A DNA stretch of 64,000 nt from Nostoc sp. S4 (GCA_029379225.1 JAQYWR010000031.1:27447-91446), one strand, 5' to 3'. Shown: positions 43,928 through 53,840, counted from the first letter of the stretch. The notes: generated by a model from the sequence alone, not told the origin. Made by a program: numbers and translations.

Positions 43928-44725
43928 ATGAAACACCTCAAATCGCGTTCTCAAGACCTGCGGAGTTTGTTTGAGAACAATATCACCATTGAATACGTAG
44001 CAGAACCCCTCAAAGCTATGCCAGGTGATGCACAGGTGACAGAAGTGCTGCATTGGATGGAGGTACAAAATTTTGATGTCGTCGGTGTTGAAACCGAAGA
44101 TACTATTAGCGGTTATGTAGAACGCTCTAGTTTGATTCAAGGTAAATTTGGTAAATGTAGCGACTATCAACGAGTATTTCATCCCAAAGAACTAATTGCC
44201 ATTTCTACCCCACTGATGAAGTTGCTACCAATTTTGCAACAAACTCCCCGGTTGTTTGTTCTCGACTGCAATCAAGTGAGTGGAATTGTTACCTGCGGCG
44301 ACTTGCAGAAAGCACCCGCACGAATGCTACTATTTGGCTTGGTAACGCTGCTGGAAATGAATCTCCTGCGGTTGGTGAGGCTTTACTATCCTCAAGATTC
44401 TTGGCAAAAAGTCCTGAAAAAAGAGCGCTTAGAAGTTGCTCAACGGCTATGGCGAGAAAGCCAAGAAAGAAACGAAGCTACCGATTTGTTAGATTATCTG
44501 CAATTCTGCGATAAGCGAGAGTTGGTTTTAAATCAACCAGAACTTCTCGAGCAATTGGGACTGAAATCTAAGCGGTTTGGCGAGCGTTTTCTTAAGTCTG
44601 CTGAACAGTTACGAAACCGATTAGCTCATGCTCAAAATTTAGTCACTGGTTCCTCTTGGACAGAGTTGATTTCTCTAGCAGAGGCAATGGAAATGCTGTT
44701 AATTCGCTGTGAGGAAGTTGAGTAA
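43928..44725 (+). CDS. CBS-domain protein with C-terminal HEPN-like domain
   Basis: A 265-aa protein from ATG 43928 (GTG one codon earlier). Residues ~20-125 resemble a CBS pair (VAEPLKAMPGDAQVTEVLHWMEVQNFDVVGVE ... FVLDCNQVSGIVTCGDLQKAPAR). Such pairs bind adenyl nucleotides. The helical C-terminal half ends in LRNRLAHAQ (R229-H234), which fits the Rx4-6H motif of HEPN-fold RNases. If catalytic, this would be a nucleotide-gated RNase; if not, a scaffold. It is convergent with the Rpn-family gene, the two stops being 3 bp apart. Confidence 0.65.
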   Translation: MKHLKSRSQDLRSLFENNITIEYVAEPLKAMPGDAQVTEVLHWMEVQNFDVVGVETEDTISGYVERSSLIQGKFGKCSDYQRVFHPKELIAISTPLMKLLPILQQTPRLFVLDCNQVSGIVTCGDLQKAPARMLLFGLVTLLEMNLLRLVRLYYPQDSWQKVLKKERLEVAQRLWRESQERNEATDLLDYLQFCDKRELVLNQPELLEQLGLKSKRFGERFLKSAEQLRNRLAHAQNLVTGSSWTELISLAEAMEMLLIRCEEVE

Positions 44726-44728
44726 AGT

Positions 44729-45574
44729 TTATTGATGGTTGTGCAACCAGCCTGCTAAATCTGCTGCTGTAGAAAAATCTAATAGCGCTTCGCTCAACTC
44801 TTCTAATTGAGTCACAGACAATACTTCGAGCTGCGTAAGCAATTGTGGAGCAATGATACCAATTCGTCGAGTTAATAAGCGCACAACCACTGACAAAGCC
44901 TCTTGTTTTCTCCCTTGCTCAATTCCTTGCTCAATTCCTTGTCTAATAATTCTTTGATAAACTACAGATTCCTGCATAAGCTCCTCTCGCAAAAGGCTGC
45001 TGATTAGATTGTTGTCATATTTTAACCCTGCAAGCAAGTGAGTACAGGCGGAAATATTTCGTTGCTGGCTTGGTTCTTCAATCATATCTACCCGAGCAGC
45101 AACTTGCTCTAGCAACAATTCAGGGAAATCTGTTCGCGCTAGAACTGCTAAAGGTAGAAGACCAACAGATGCTAACAACGGGGCGGGGTCTTGCTCCCAA
45201 ATCCGAATTGCTCGGAAACGATGAACTGTATTCGTGTCGGTAAATTGTTCGATAAATACTGCCTCTGAGGTGGTTTGTTTAAGGTAGATGATAACCTGTT
45301 CAATGGGATAGAAATTGTATTGCCTACGTAGTCTTGCGTAGTAGTCTAGCATCCGAATCGGCATCGGCGGGACTGACGCGGGTGCAACTTGGAATTCTAA
45401 GTGGAGAATTTCCTGTTGGGGTAAAAGCAGAATAATGCAGTCTGCTCTAACTGGCTCAACGCTCAACTCAGTTTTGAGGTCTTTAACGTCTGCTGGAGTT
45501 TTATCTAATAACCAGGTGGCAAAGCTTTCGGGATATTGTTCTGAAAGATAGCGGCAAACGTTATCAATGGACAT
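44729..45574 (-). CDS. Rpn-family putative nuclease with DUF4351-like tail
   Basis: A 281-aa protein of the Rpn/PD-(D/E)XK 'recombination-promoting nuclease' group common in cyanobacteria. The N-terminal nuclease-like core has the D...ExQ pattern (RADCIILLLPQQEILHLEFQ). The middle contains YNFYPIEQVIIYLKQT. The C-terminus has the EQGIEQGRKQEALSVVVRLLTRRIG segment, followed by the short DUF4351-type helix pair (LEVLSVTQLEELSEALLDF). A role in DNA cleavage or recombination is inferred from the family only. The frame is intact. Confidence 0.85.
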   Translation of the reverse strand: MSIDNVCRYLSEQYPESFATWLLDKTPADVKDLKTELSVEPVRADCIILLLPQQEILHLEFQVAPASVPPMPIRMLDYYARLRRQYNFYPIEQVIIYLKQTTSEAVFIEQFTDTNTVHRFRAIRIWEQDPAPLLASVGLLPLAVLARTDFPELLLEQVAARVDMIEEPSQQRNISACTHLLAGLKYDNNLISSLLREELMQESVVYQRIIRQGIEQGIEQGRKQEALSVVVRLLTRRIGIIAPQLLTQLEVLSVTQLEELSEALLDFSTAADLAGWLHNHQ

Positions 45575-45634
45575 TGAGGTTAGGTGAAAGCATTAAGTAA
45601 TAAAAATTACAAATATCTATAAGATAAATCAGCT

Positions 45635-46189
45635 TTAGCGTGGCTTGTTGAGGGAATCACTCATCTGAGTACCTGTATAGTTAGGAACCCATCCTTCTAC
45701 ATTTACAAAATAGCGTACTGCCTTAAAATTTAACGATGCATTTGGGCTGCACCAATGCTCAACACCTGCGGGGATGTAAAGATAGTCTTGTGGCTGAATT
45801 AAAAGTTGTACTTGGCTACCATCAGGTCGCACAAAGCCATAGATCGTTTCTCCTGCCAAAACGTAGAGGGGTTCAGCGGCAGTGTGAGTATGGTAACGGC
45901 TGTATGTTGCTATCAAATGATGAAGATTGGGAGAACCTGGATGTACATTCAGCAAGTCACACCAGAGAGCCTCATTTTCTTGCTGGATAAATTCAAAGAC
46001 GCTGTTATGGAGTTCTATAATATGAAGTTTTTCTGACTCTGTTAAAAGCTCCTGGTTTGACAGGTTTGGAAAAAGGAGCGATGTTCCTGGGTCGTAATGT
46101 CTAAGTTGAATGCCAAGAGGAGCAAGTTGACGAGCTATTTCGCTTAAATCACTCTCAATTGTACCGTCATCAAGTAGTAGGTTGGCCAT
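45635..46189 (-). CDS. mtnD: Acireductone dioxygenase-type cupin
   Basis: A 184-aa cupin. The metal-binding motif YHTHTAAEPLYVLAGE (HxHxxxE) and the later PAGVEHWCS His match acireductone dioxygenase, which acts in the methionine salvage pathway on the enediol intermediate; the bound metal (Fe or Ni) decides the products. The N-terminus (SEIARQLAPLGIQLRHY) is also family-like. No other salvage genes are adjacent, so it works in trans if functional. Start ATG at 46189. Confidence 0.82.
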   Translation of the reverse strand: MANLLLDDGTIESDLSEIARQLAPLGIQLRHYDPGTSLLFPNLSNQELLTESEKLHIIELHNSVFEFIQQENEALWCDLLNVHPGSPNLHHLIATYSRYHTHTAAEPLYVLAGETIYGFVRPDGSQVQLLIQPQDYLYIPAGVEHWCSPNASLNFKAVRYFVNVEGWVPNYTGTQMSDSLNKPR

Positions 46190-46426
46190 GACAAAAAGAC
46201 TAATTAATTGTTAACAAGAGTATACTCAACTTTTAAATCAAAAGCCACTATTACCGATTGACAAACCGGGGATTTAGAGATTGGGTTATTAGGTAGTGAG
46301 AAAGTATTCCTAATCTCAGTCCCCAATCCCCCATCTCCCATTCACAGAATAAATTTATCAGCAGAATGATGCTGATTAGTACCGTTAGCATCTAAGCTAG
46401 TACGGGTGAACTATGTTGAGTATGGA

Positions 46427-47872
46427 ATGTCTGACTTAATTTTGTTTTGGCATCGTCGTGATTTACGTATTTCTGATAATACAGGACTGGCAGCAGCACG
46501 GCAGCAGAGTCCGAAAGTGGTGGGCGTGTTCTGCCTTGACCCGTGTATTCTGGAACGAGATGATGTTGCCCCGGCGAGGGTAACTTATATGATTGGCTGT
46601 TTGGAGAAATTACAACAGCGATATGCCGAAGTTGGCAGCCAGTTGTTAATACTTCATGCTAATCCTGTGCAAGGAATACCAGCTTTAGCTGAGGCATTAT
46701 CAGCAAAAGCTGTTTTTTGGAATTGGGATGTAGAACTTTATTCCCAAGAACGCGATCGCACCATTATAAATGCCCTCAAAGAAAAAAGTATTCAGTTTCT
46801 TACCCAAAACTGGGATCAAATCCTTCACTCTCCAGAAGAAATACGGACGGGTAGTAATCAAGCTTATACGGTTTATACTCCCTTTTGGAAAAATTGGATT
46901 AGCAAACCGAAAAGTCAACCAGTAGAAACTCTGCAAAATGCCGAGGGGTTAACGAAAGCTGAAGAGAAAATTGCCACACTTGCAGGAGCATTAGCATTAC
47001 CTTCAGCAAAAGATTTAGGATTTATTTGGGATGAAGAATTGATTCTTTCACCGGGAGAGGCGGCCGCGCAAGAACGGCTAGAAGAATTTACTACTCAAGC
47101 GATTACTGAATATCAAGAGCAGCGCAATTTTCCCGCAATTGACGGAACATCGCAACTGAGTGCAGCTTTAAAATTTGGCGTCATTGGCATTCGCACTGTT
47201 TGGCAAGCCACAACACAAGCACAAGAAAACAGCCGCAGTGAAGAAGTAACAGCCAGTATCCGCACATGGCAACAAGAACTAGCTTGGCGCGAGTTTTATC
47301 AACACGCAATGTATAACTTCCCCGAATTGGCTAACGGTGCTTACCGCGACACCTTCAAAAACTTTCCTTGGGAAACTAACGAAGAACATTTCCAAGCTTG
47401 GTGCGAAGGAAGAACAGGCTACCCCATTGTAGATGCAGCAATGCGCCAGTTGAATCAAAGCGGCTGGATGCACAACCGTTGTCGGATGATTGTTGCTAGT
47501 TTTCTTACCAAAGACTTACTAATTAATCCGCAATTAGGAGAAAAATACTTTATGCAGAAGTTGATTGACGGTGATTTATCTGCTAATAATGGGGGTTGGC
47601 AATGGAGTGCTTCTAGCGGGATGGACCCTAAACCCGTACGAATTTTTAACCCAGCTAGTCAAGCACAAAAATTCGATCCAGATGCAGAATATATTCGCCA
47701 ATGGGTGTCAGAATTGCGCTCTGTCGATACAGAATATTTAGTGACTGGTAAAATTCCATCTTCAGAACGCGATGCTGTGGGTTATCCGGAACCGATTGTA
47801 AATCATAAAATACAGCAACAGCACTTTAAAATGCGTTATCAACAACAAAAAACCGTCAGTAGTCCCCAGTAA
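46427..47872 (+). CDS. phrA: Deoxyribodipyrimidine photolyase
   Basis: A 481-aa class I cyclobutane-pyrimidine-dimer photolyase. It uses reduced FAD and an antenna pigment to split UV dimers. The N-terminus is LILFWHRRDLRISDNTGL. FAD-domain blocks include WQQELAWREFYQHAMYNFPE, TGYPIVDAAMRQLNQSGWMHNRCRM and GDLSANNGGWQWSASSGMD. The protein looks like the cyanobacterial 8-HDF-type enzyme. The frame opens seven codons earlier at TTG-like context, but ATG 46427 (MSDLILFW) is the family start. Confidence 0.94.
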   Translation: MSDLILFWHRRDLRISDNTGLAAARQQSPKVVGVFCLDPCILERDDVAPARVTYMIGCLEKLQQRYAEVGSQLLILHANPVQGIPALAEALSAKAVFWNWDVELYSQERDRTIINALKEKSIQFLTQNWDQILHSPEEIRTGSNQAYTVYTPFWKNWISKPKSQPVETLQNAEGLTKAEEKIATLAGALALPSAKDLGFIWDEELILSPGEAAAQERLEEFTTQAITEYQEQRNFPAIDGTSQLSAALKFGVIGIRTVWQATTQAQENSRSEEVTASIRTWQQELAWREFYQHAMYNFPELANGAYRDTFKNFPWETNEEHFQAWCEGRTGYPIVDAAMRQLNQSGWMHNRCRMIVASFLTKDLLINPQLGEKYFMQKLIDGDLSANNGGWQWSASSGMDPKPVRIFNPASQAQKFDPDAEYIRQWVSELRSVDTEYLVTGKIPSSERDAVGYPEPIVNHKIQQQHFKMRYQQQKTVSSPQ

Positions 47873-48135
47873 CCGAAGTTCTGAGTGCCAGAAGCCTTGA
47901 AGTGTTCTCAAAGAGTAGCTGCACCGTCTATTTTGGGCAATTCAGCGGATATGATATTATCCTATAATTCACTGAGAACCGGGCTTCACCAAGATTGCAG
48001 TCGTTTATTTTGGATGCTTGACCGCAAATGCCCTGATACTTTAATGTCCCTTGTTCATAAATTCCGCAAAAACACCGTTACGGTAATCTGTACTTCCGAT
48101 CAAAACTGAGAGCATCCAGTTTTTAGGGTTTATTT

Positions 48136-48381
48136 ATGACCAGCCCTGTAACGACAGTTATCCAAGTCAATCTGAAGATGGCTCTAGAGGTAGCTCAAGA
48201 ATTGGAGCAAGCTCCATACACTAAACTCAGTGCTTACTGTTTAGAAATTTTGCGGGAAATAGGATGTCCTGGTAGTGAACTCCCGGATAACTTACAAACT
48301 CGGGATCAGCAGCTAAATTTCATCACTGGCTTCGCATCTTATGCTTTTGGGGAGGTACAAAATGTCCAAAGCATTAATTGA
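48136..48381 (+). CDS. Small protein of unknown function
   Basis: An 81-aa soluble protein (MTSPVTTVIQVNLKMALEVA ...). It has no recognised motif. It overlaps the next gene by 20 bp, in a different frame, and that gene's Shine-Dalgarno lies inside its last codons. This argues that the two are a real translationally coupled pair. The ATG follows gtttattt without a strong ribosome site. Confidence 0.55.
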   Translation: MTSPVTTVIQVNLKMALEVAQELEQAPYTKLSAYCLEILREIGCPGSELPDNLQTRDQQLNFITGFASYAFGEVQNVQSIN

Positions 48382-48643
48382 AGATATCTTTAATGATTCA
48401 CAAGAGGCACAAGAAATTACTTTTCCTGCCACAGATAAAGACTTGTTAATTTTAACAGAAAAATTTTTAGGGTTTGAAATTCCCTCAAAGGTTTTCTTGC
48501 AAGCTATAGCCATTGCTGCTTACGACTGTGCATCTGCTTTTCGCTATGTTGATAATTATTTGACTACCCTCAAAAATAAGAATAAACGTAAGCAGAAAAA
48601 TTTAGTTGTGTTCAAGTCTGCGGTTGATTTTGAAAATAATTGA
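48362..48643 (+). CDS. Small protein of unknown function, coupled to the previous gene
   Basis: A 93-aa protein from ATG 48362 (MSKALIEDIFNDSQEAQEIT), preceded by a strong GGGGAGG Shine-Dalgarno. It has a helical middle (FLQAIAIAAYDCASAFRYVDNYL) and a Lys-rich tail (KNKNKRKQKN). The frame could be read seven codons earlier, but the Shine-Dalgarno decides this start. No family is recognised. Confidence 0.6.
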   Translation: MSKALIEDIFNDSQEAQEITFPATDKDLLILTEKFLGFEIPSKVFLQAIAIAAYDCASAFRYVDNYLTTLKNKNKRKQKNLVVFKSAVDFENN

Positions 48644-48901
48644 GTCAGATTTTCCCAAAGTGATACCATTTTGGATTTGAGATTTTGGATTGTTTTCGGG
48701 GTGCATCTCCTAGAGAATGAGTTAGTCCGTATATTTTTGGAAACTCCATCTATTGCAATCATGATTCAAATTGGTATAACTAAAACCTGATACTATTTAG
48801 ATAAGATAATTTGCATGAGCAATGACTTTCATAGAGACCTTGGATTACAAAGTCTCTACCTAAATTTGTTTTAATAATTCAGAATTTCAAACAATTAGGA
48901 A

Positions 48902-50116
48902 TTACCCAAGACAAACTTGTTCATAGCTTTTACCAGCAATATCCCAAGTAAATTCTGTTTCTACTAGTTGTCTGCCATTGTGAGACAATTGCGATCGCAA
49001 CTCTCGATTATCGAATAATTTACTAATAGCGGTGACATACTGTGCAGGTTCATTGGCTCGTAATGCACGTAGTGATTCGTTAGTACCGTCTACGGCTAAT
49101 CCTTCTAAACCGCGATCGCTTCCGACTATCGGTACACCAGCTGCCATTGCCTCTAGGGTCTTATTTTTAATGCCAAACCCAGTCCGCATAGGTACAACAC
49201 AGATGGTTGCTTGATGTAAATATTCTACCATTGAAGGTACACGTCCAGTGACATTAATTCCTGGTTTTTTCTTAAGTGCTAAAACTTCTGGTGCAGGATG
49301 AGAACCGACAATATCGAAAGTTGTATCAGGATAATTTTTTTGAATTTCTGGCAATACTTCCTTGCTGAAAAAGCAGACAGCATCAATATTCGCTAAATTA
49401 TCCATTGCACCAATAAAGATTAAACGATGTCCTCCAGGGTCGCTGGGACGACTGGGGAAGGAAACTAAATCTACGCCATTAGAAATAACTGTAATTTGAC
49501 GATTGGGGTTATATTGTTGTATTTGAAGTTTATCTTCTGCCGTTGTGACAACAATTTCTGAGAATTTTGCACAGTAAATTTGTTCATAACGACGCAAAAG
49601 TGGCAGATTAATTTTGTCTCTGATTGCATTTTCCGAAATGCCTGTCGCTAGTTGGTTACGACAAGTAGCGTAAACAGAACTATGAACATTAACTATAGTT
49701 TTTAACTGTTTTTGAAAATGTGGTTGCACATAAATTTCATTGACGCTATGTTCGCAGGTAATCACATCACATTTTCCTGCTTCTACCCAGTTATTAACCC
49801 AGGTTTGCATCTCTAGTGAATAGCGGTTAAGTACGCTGGGCGGCGTACCTTGTAACAAAAATGTACTAAAGCGCTGCATCTTCTTCAAGATTCCGGCTGT
49901 GGTTGGAGAATCTGGTGGGCGCTCAAAAACTACTAAACGCTCTACGCGATCGCGTAACCCTACTAATTCTGTGTCAGTAACATCACTTTCGCGCTGAGTA
50001 ATAAGAGTCACGTTATGGTATTGGCTCAAGTACTTAAGTAAATTAAATGTCCTGACTTGAGTTCCTCCCCTTGTTGGTGGGTAAGGAAAGGTGGAAGATA
50101 TCATTAAGATATTCAT
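48902..50116 (-). CDS. Glycosyltransferase, GT4-like (GT-B fold)
   Basis: A 404-aa protein that probably moves a sugar from a nucleotide donor onto an unknown acceptor. The N-terminus STFPYPPTRGGTQVRTFNLL is the GT4 acceptor-side loop. The C-terminal donor-side region has LIFIGAMDNLANIDAVCFF and VVPMRTGFGIKNKTLEAMAAGVPIVGSDRGLEG, which contains the E(x)7E-like motif. It is divergent from the GT-A-like gene at 50389 with a 272-bp spacer, so the two may serve the same surface polysaccharide. Confidence 0.88.
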   Translation of the reverse strand: MNILMISSTFPYPPTRGGTQVRTFNLLKYLSQYHNVTLITQRESDVTDTELVGLRDRVERLVVFERPPDSPTTAGILKKMQRFSTFLLQGTPPSVLNRYSLEMQTWVNNWVEAGKCDVITCEHSVNEIYVQPHFQKQLKTIVNVHSSVYATCRNQLATGISENAIRDKINLPLLRRYEQIYCAKFSEIVVTTAEDKLQIQQYNPNRQITVISNGVDLVSFPSRPSDPGGHRLIFIGAMDNLANIDAVCFFSKEVLPEIQKNYPDTTFDIVGSHPAPEVLALKKKPGINVTGRVPSMVEYLHQATICVVPMRTGFGIKNKTLEAMAAGVPIVGSDRGLEGLAVDGTNESLRALRANEPAQYVTAISKLFDNRELRSQLSHNGRQLVETEFTWDIAGKSYEQVCLG

Positions 50117-50388
50117 ACAAAGAATAAATCAAATGTGATACATACACCATGACCTGATTCATGACTGTATGTCATCATAAGTATCCCTTAATATATTATT
50201 TTGTAAAATTTTCATAAGTTAAAGCAAACAAAAAGCTAGTTACCCGTTGACAGAGTGCAATGGTAAATTTACTGTATAGTTCCACCTCGACTGTTGTTTT
50301 TACACTCAAGTGTAAGTCAGTATGTAACTGTCACTGACAAACTGCTCAGCGAACAAAGTAGTCTATAACTTAAATAGGATTTAGCAAA

Positions 50389-51408
50389 ATGAAATCATTT
50401 GGTATTTATACACTTGCCAATGATGCTGTATATGACCAATTAGTTGCTTTGCTAAACAGCATTGAGGTAAATGTTGGAGAAGATATTCCTGTTTGTGTGA
50501 TTCCTTATAATCAGCAATTAGACCTGGTTAAGCAAGAAATCAAATCTAGAAAGAATGTCACACTTTTTGAAGATTGGGAAGCAATTCATCGCTGGGATAA
50601 TTTTGTTAATCAGCTTTGGGATACTCATCCAAGGGCAAATGATTCTAAACTAAATCGTCCAGGATGGTATAAAGGCTTTGTACACCGAAAATTTGCTTCT
50701 TTTAATGGTGATTTTGATAGATTTGTATTTTATGATGCTGATAGTTTAGCTATGAAACCAATAGATGACATTTTTCAAAAATTAGATACTTACGATTTAG
50801 TATTTAACGATTGGGAACATGCTAAACCTAGAGAAAAAACTCAATTAAATCTTGATGTACTTGAGAAAGTAATGCAGCTAACAGAAGTGGATTTGCGTTT
50901 GAAAATCCATTGTGATAGTTTTTTTGGCTCAAAGCGGTTACTTTTTGGTGGCAAAGATTTAGATATTATCAAAGAAAGATGGATTGAAAAACATGAATTT
51001 GAATGGATTCGTCAAGGTTCGTGGTGGTCTAGTTCTGGTATATTCGGTTATATAACTTTATACGGCGAGCCGCAAATATTTAACTTTACCCTCAGTTCGA
51101 ATCCTGAAGATAGAACGGGTAACTGTGCTAATGCAGATCCATTCGTGAATATCAATAATGTTCTTTACAATCAAGATGGCTTAAAACCAATTCATCGCAT
51201 TCATTATATGAGCTATTCTTCTATTGATTTTGTTCGTTTATGTCAAGGAGAAGATGTGAATATTGATTATAGAGATGAGTTTTTATATTATCGATTTCTC
51301 AAAGAGCCAGAACGAAAACCAAAAGAGTTGAAAGTTCCTACTGTGATGTCGCAAATAAATCGTTTTCTCAAAAAATCTCGTAAGAAACTTAAAAGAATTA
51401 TCTCTTAA
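50389..51408 (+). CDS. GT-A-like glycosyltransferase family protein
   Basis: A 339-aa protein resembling the Npun_R2821/R2822-type proteins of Nostocales. It has a GT-A-like N-terminal domain (FGIYTLANDAVYDQLVALLNSI) and a DxD-type metal motif in RFVFYDADSLAMKP near residue 120. It ends in a basic tail (FLKKSRKKLKRI) that could touch the membrane. The donor and acceptor are unknown. An AGGA Shine-Dalgarno precedes the ATG. Confidence 0.7.
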   Translation: MKSFGIYTLANDAVYDQLVALLNSIEVNVGEDIPVCVIPYNQQLDLVKQEIKSRKNVTLFEDWEAIHRWDNFVNQLWDTHPRANDSKLNRPGWYKGFVHRKFASFNGDFDRFVFYDADSLAMKPIDDIFQKLDTYDLVFNDWEHAKPREKTQLNLDVLEKVMQLTEVDLRLKIHCDSFFGSKRLLFGGKDLDIIKERWIEKHEFEWIRQGSWWSSSGIFGYITLYGEPQIFNFTLSSNPEDRTGNCANADPFVNINNVLYNQDGLKPIHRIHYMSYSSIDFVRLCQGEDVNIDYRDEFLYYRFLKEPERKPKELKVPTVMSQINRFLKKSRKKLKRIIS

Positions 51409-51458
51409 ACAAGAATTAATAAATTTAAAGGAGAAACGTACTGTTAAATTATCAAAAT

Positions 51459-51641
51459 TTAACCCAAAACAATGCGATCGCGTCCTTGTCTTTTTACTTG
51501 ATATAGTATTTGTTCAACAGCATTAACTAAAATAGCAGGCTTAGTTTCAACTTCAGAAATAATACTAACTACGCCTAAACTAACAGTTAAAACAGTAGCA
51601 TGCAAACCGCCAATGTTAAAATACTCATACTTAATCGCCAA
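51459..51641 (-). pseudogene. Remnant of a GGDEF (diguanylate cyclase) domain
   Basis: The 60-codon frame encodes only the C-terminal part of a GGDEF domain: ALAIKYEYFN, then VLTVSLGVVSIISEVETKPA and AVEQILYQVKRQGRDRIV. The upstream part, including the catalytic GGDEF loop, is absent, and an in-frame TAA lies seven codons before the ATG. It is a gene fragment. Confidence 0.75.
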
Positions 51642-51850
51642 AGCTTTTACTTACTCTCTGAAAGCGTAAATCTGAGAATAATCACAATAACTAGAAATTA
51701 CTCTACACAAACAATGAGAAAATATACCAACTCTTATTTAATTAATCTTTTTTATCACAAGATAAATTTTTTATAAAATATGAGTATTTTTACCCCAAAA
51801 TATCTCAGTTACGCTTATCTGTATGCCGTCGCTGCAACTGATTAAAATCT

Positions 51851-52450
51851 ATGAATTCGACTGTTTCTTCTCAAACTCCGAAGTTACCTACTCAAGCAAT
51901 AGGAGCCAAAATATTTCATTGGTGTAATATCATTAGCCTGTTTATTATGCTCACTAGTGGATTACAAATTTACAATGCCAACCCTGTTTTTGGGGGACGT
52001 GCAGGCTTGCACATTCCACCAATATTTACCTTGGGAGGTTGGCTTGCAGGAGGTAGACATTGGCATTTTGCAGCAATGTGGCTATTTTCATTTAATCTCT
52101 TGTGGTATGGAATTTACATTTTAATTACCCGGCGCTGGCGACATCAGTTTGTAAGAGCTAATGACCTCAAAGCATTACAAAAAACTCAAAATTATAAGCG
52201 CCTCATTTATGCTTGGCATCGGATTGTCTATACAGCAATTATTCCTATCTTACTGCTAGCATTATTTACAGGAATAGGAATGTATAAACCTGTTCAATTT
52301 CATTGGATTGTGGATTTGTTTGGTAATTGGCAAGCATTGCGAATTGTTCACTTTGCCTCAGTACCAATAGTTATCTTATTTGCAGTAATTCACTCTTTTC
52401 TAGGGCGTCAAGCAGGAGGTTCTAAACTAACAGAATCAATGTTTTGGTAA
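51851..52450 (+). CDS. Di-haem cytochrome b, cytochrome b561/hydrogenase-type
   Basis: A 199-aa membrane protein with four helices and His residues placed to bind haem b: FHWCNIISLFIMLTSGLQIY, GRHWHFAAMWLFSFNLLWYGIYI, AWHRIVYTAIIPILLLALFTGIG and IVHFASVPIVILFAVIHSFLG. It resembles the cytochrome b subunits that link quinones to molybdenum oxidoreductases or hydrogenases. No such partner is adjacent. Confidence 0.85.
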   Translation: MNSTVSSQTPKLPTQAIGAKIFHWCNIISLFIMLTSGLQIYNANPVFGGRAGLHIPPIFTLGGWLAGGRHWHFAAMWLFSFNLLWYGIYILITRRWRHQFVRANDLKALQKTQNYKRLIYAWHRIVYTAIIPILLLALFTGIGMYKPVQFHWIVDLFGNWQALRIVHFASVPIVILFAVIHSFLGRQAGGSKLTESMFW

Positions 52451-52517
52451 ATGAATAAAAGAGAAGTGGGTAGGGTAGAAAGATTATAAAACAATATGCT
52501 TGGGTTAAGAAAAAAAG

Positions 52518-52650
52518 TAGGTTGAATTGAGCAAAGCGAAACCCAACAAATCCAGAAATGTTGGGTTACCCTACAGAATCGTTGTTACATTCCTTAAATG
52601 CCACTCAAGGAGCCGATAAACCTGTCTAACACAGTGGCTCTCCAACCTAC
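52518..52650. repeat. Composite inverted repeat in the cytochrome b-parA spacer
   Basis: An inner stem AACCCAACA/TGTTGGGTT (52540-52567) is enclosed by GTAGGTTG (52518-52525) and CAACCTAC (52643-52650). This GTAGGTTG...AACCCAACA type is a common cyanobacterial spacer repeat. It may end the transcript of the cytochrome b gene. Confidence 0.6.
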
Positions 52651-52754
52651 AGTTACTATTTTTATGCCAAAATATTAAATTTAATGGAAGATTTGATAAA
52701 TCCAAAGGGGTGTACGCTACCTAGATGGGAATGTGTTAACAAAGGACTAAATCA

Positions 52755-53639
52755 ATGGGATATGTAATTGCAACTGCAAATATGAAAGGTGGCGTTGGTA
52801 AAACCACCCTCACTGTCAACTTAGCTACCTGTTTAGCTAAAAATCATGGCAAGCGCGTACTTGTGCTTGATTTAGACAGCCAAATTAGCGCCACGCTGAG
52901 TCTGATGTCACCTTTAGATTTTGCTAAACGTCGTAAACAAAGTAAGACATTTAGATATCTTATAGACGAGGTTATCAATCCAGAACCACAAGCAAAGCTG
53001 ACAATTCAAGATATCATTCAATCCCAGGTTTGTAATCTTCCTGGACTGGATTTATTACCGGGAGATATTGATTTATATGATGAATTTGTTGTTTCAGAAA
53101 TGCTGCATCAACAAGCAACTGCTTTAGGAGAACAAGACTTTGAAACGATTTGGAATCGCTTTGAAAGAGTTTTGATAAACAATATTTTAAAACCTGTGCG
53201 CCAAGAATATGATTTTATTCTTCTCGATTGTGCCCCTGGTTATAATCTATTGACTCGTAGCGCTTTAGCTGCTAGCGATTTCTATATACTTCCAGCGAAA
53301 CCAGAACCATTATCTGTAGTCGGTATTCAACTACTAGAAAGACGGATTGCCCAATTAAAAGATAGCCACGGACATGAAACCAAGATAGATATAAAAATGT
53401 TAGGAATTGTCTTCAGCATGTCTAGTGCTAACCTTTTAACTGGTAGATACTATAAACAAGTGATGCACCGGGTTGTTGAAGATTTTGGTGTTGAAAAAAT
53501 TTGTAAGGTACAAATACCAGTTGATGTTAATGTTGCCAAGGCTGTTGATAGTTTTATACCAGCTGTTTTAAATGCTCCTCAATCACCTGGTTCAAAGGCA
53601 TTTTTTCAGTTAACTCAGGAGTTGTTGCAAAAACTATAG
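52755..53639 (+). CDS. ParA/MinD-family ATPase
   Basis: A 294-aa deviant-Walker ATPase. The P-loop is MKGGVGKTTLTVNLA (near residues 10-20), with VLVLDLDSQISAT and DFILLDCAPGYNLLTRSALAASD as switch motifs. Members position DNA, plasmids or protein assemblies. No parB-like gene follows, so this is an orphan ParA; its cargo is unknown. An AAGGAC Shine-Dalgarno precedes the ATG, and a strong hairpin follows the gene. Confidence 0.92.
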   Translation: MGYVIATANMKGGVGKTTLTVNLATCLAKNHGKRVLVLDLDSQISATLSLMSPLDFAKRRKQSKTFRYLIDEVINPEPQAKLTIQDIIQSQVCNLPGLDLLPGDIDLYDEFVVSEMLHQQATALGEQDFETIWNRFERVLINNILKPVRQEYDFILLDCAPGYNLLTRSALAASDFYILPAKPEPLSVVGIQLLERRIAQLKDSHGHETKIDIKMLGIVFSMSSANLLTGRYYKQVMHRVVEDFGVEKICKVQIPVDVNVAKAVDSFIPAVLNAPQSPGSKAFFQLTQELLQKL

Positions 53640-53667
53640 TCTTACTTAATCATTCATAAGCAATAAG

Positions 53668-53696
53668 ATTCCCTACTTCTTTAAGAAGTAGGGAAT
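53668..53696 (+). terminator. Strong hairpin terminator after parA
   Basis: ATTCCCTACTTCTT and AAGAAGTAGGGAAT are a perfect 14-bp inverted repeat around one T. It is followed by TTTC and lies 28 bp after the parA stop. Confidence 0.7.
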
Positions 53697-53840
53697 TTCA
53701 CCATGTAGATTATTATATACAATAATAGAACGTGGTAATAATTAAGCCAGTTTTTTTAATATTTCAGTAGTTGTACTGAAGCTTTTAACAGGAAGATTCA
53801 GTTATTGAGTGAAAAGGCCAGTAAATCTAGCTAAGAAAAA

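Noticed and set aside
47885..48109. 74-codon ORF after the photolyase gene
   Set aside because: No motif, start codon context or conserved pattern; it is probably chance.
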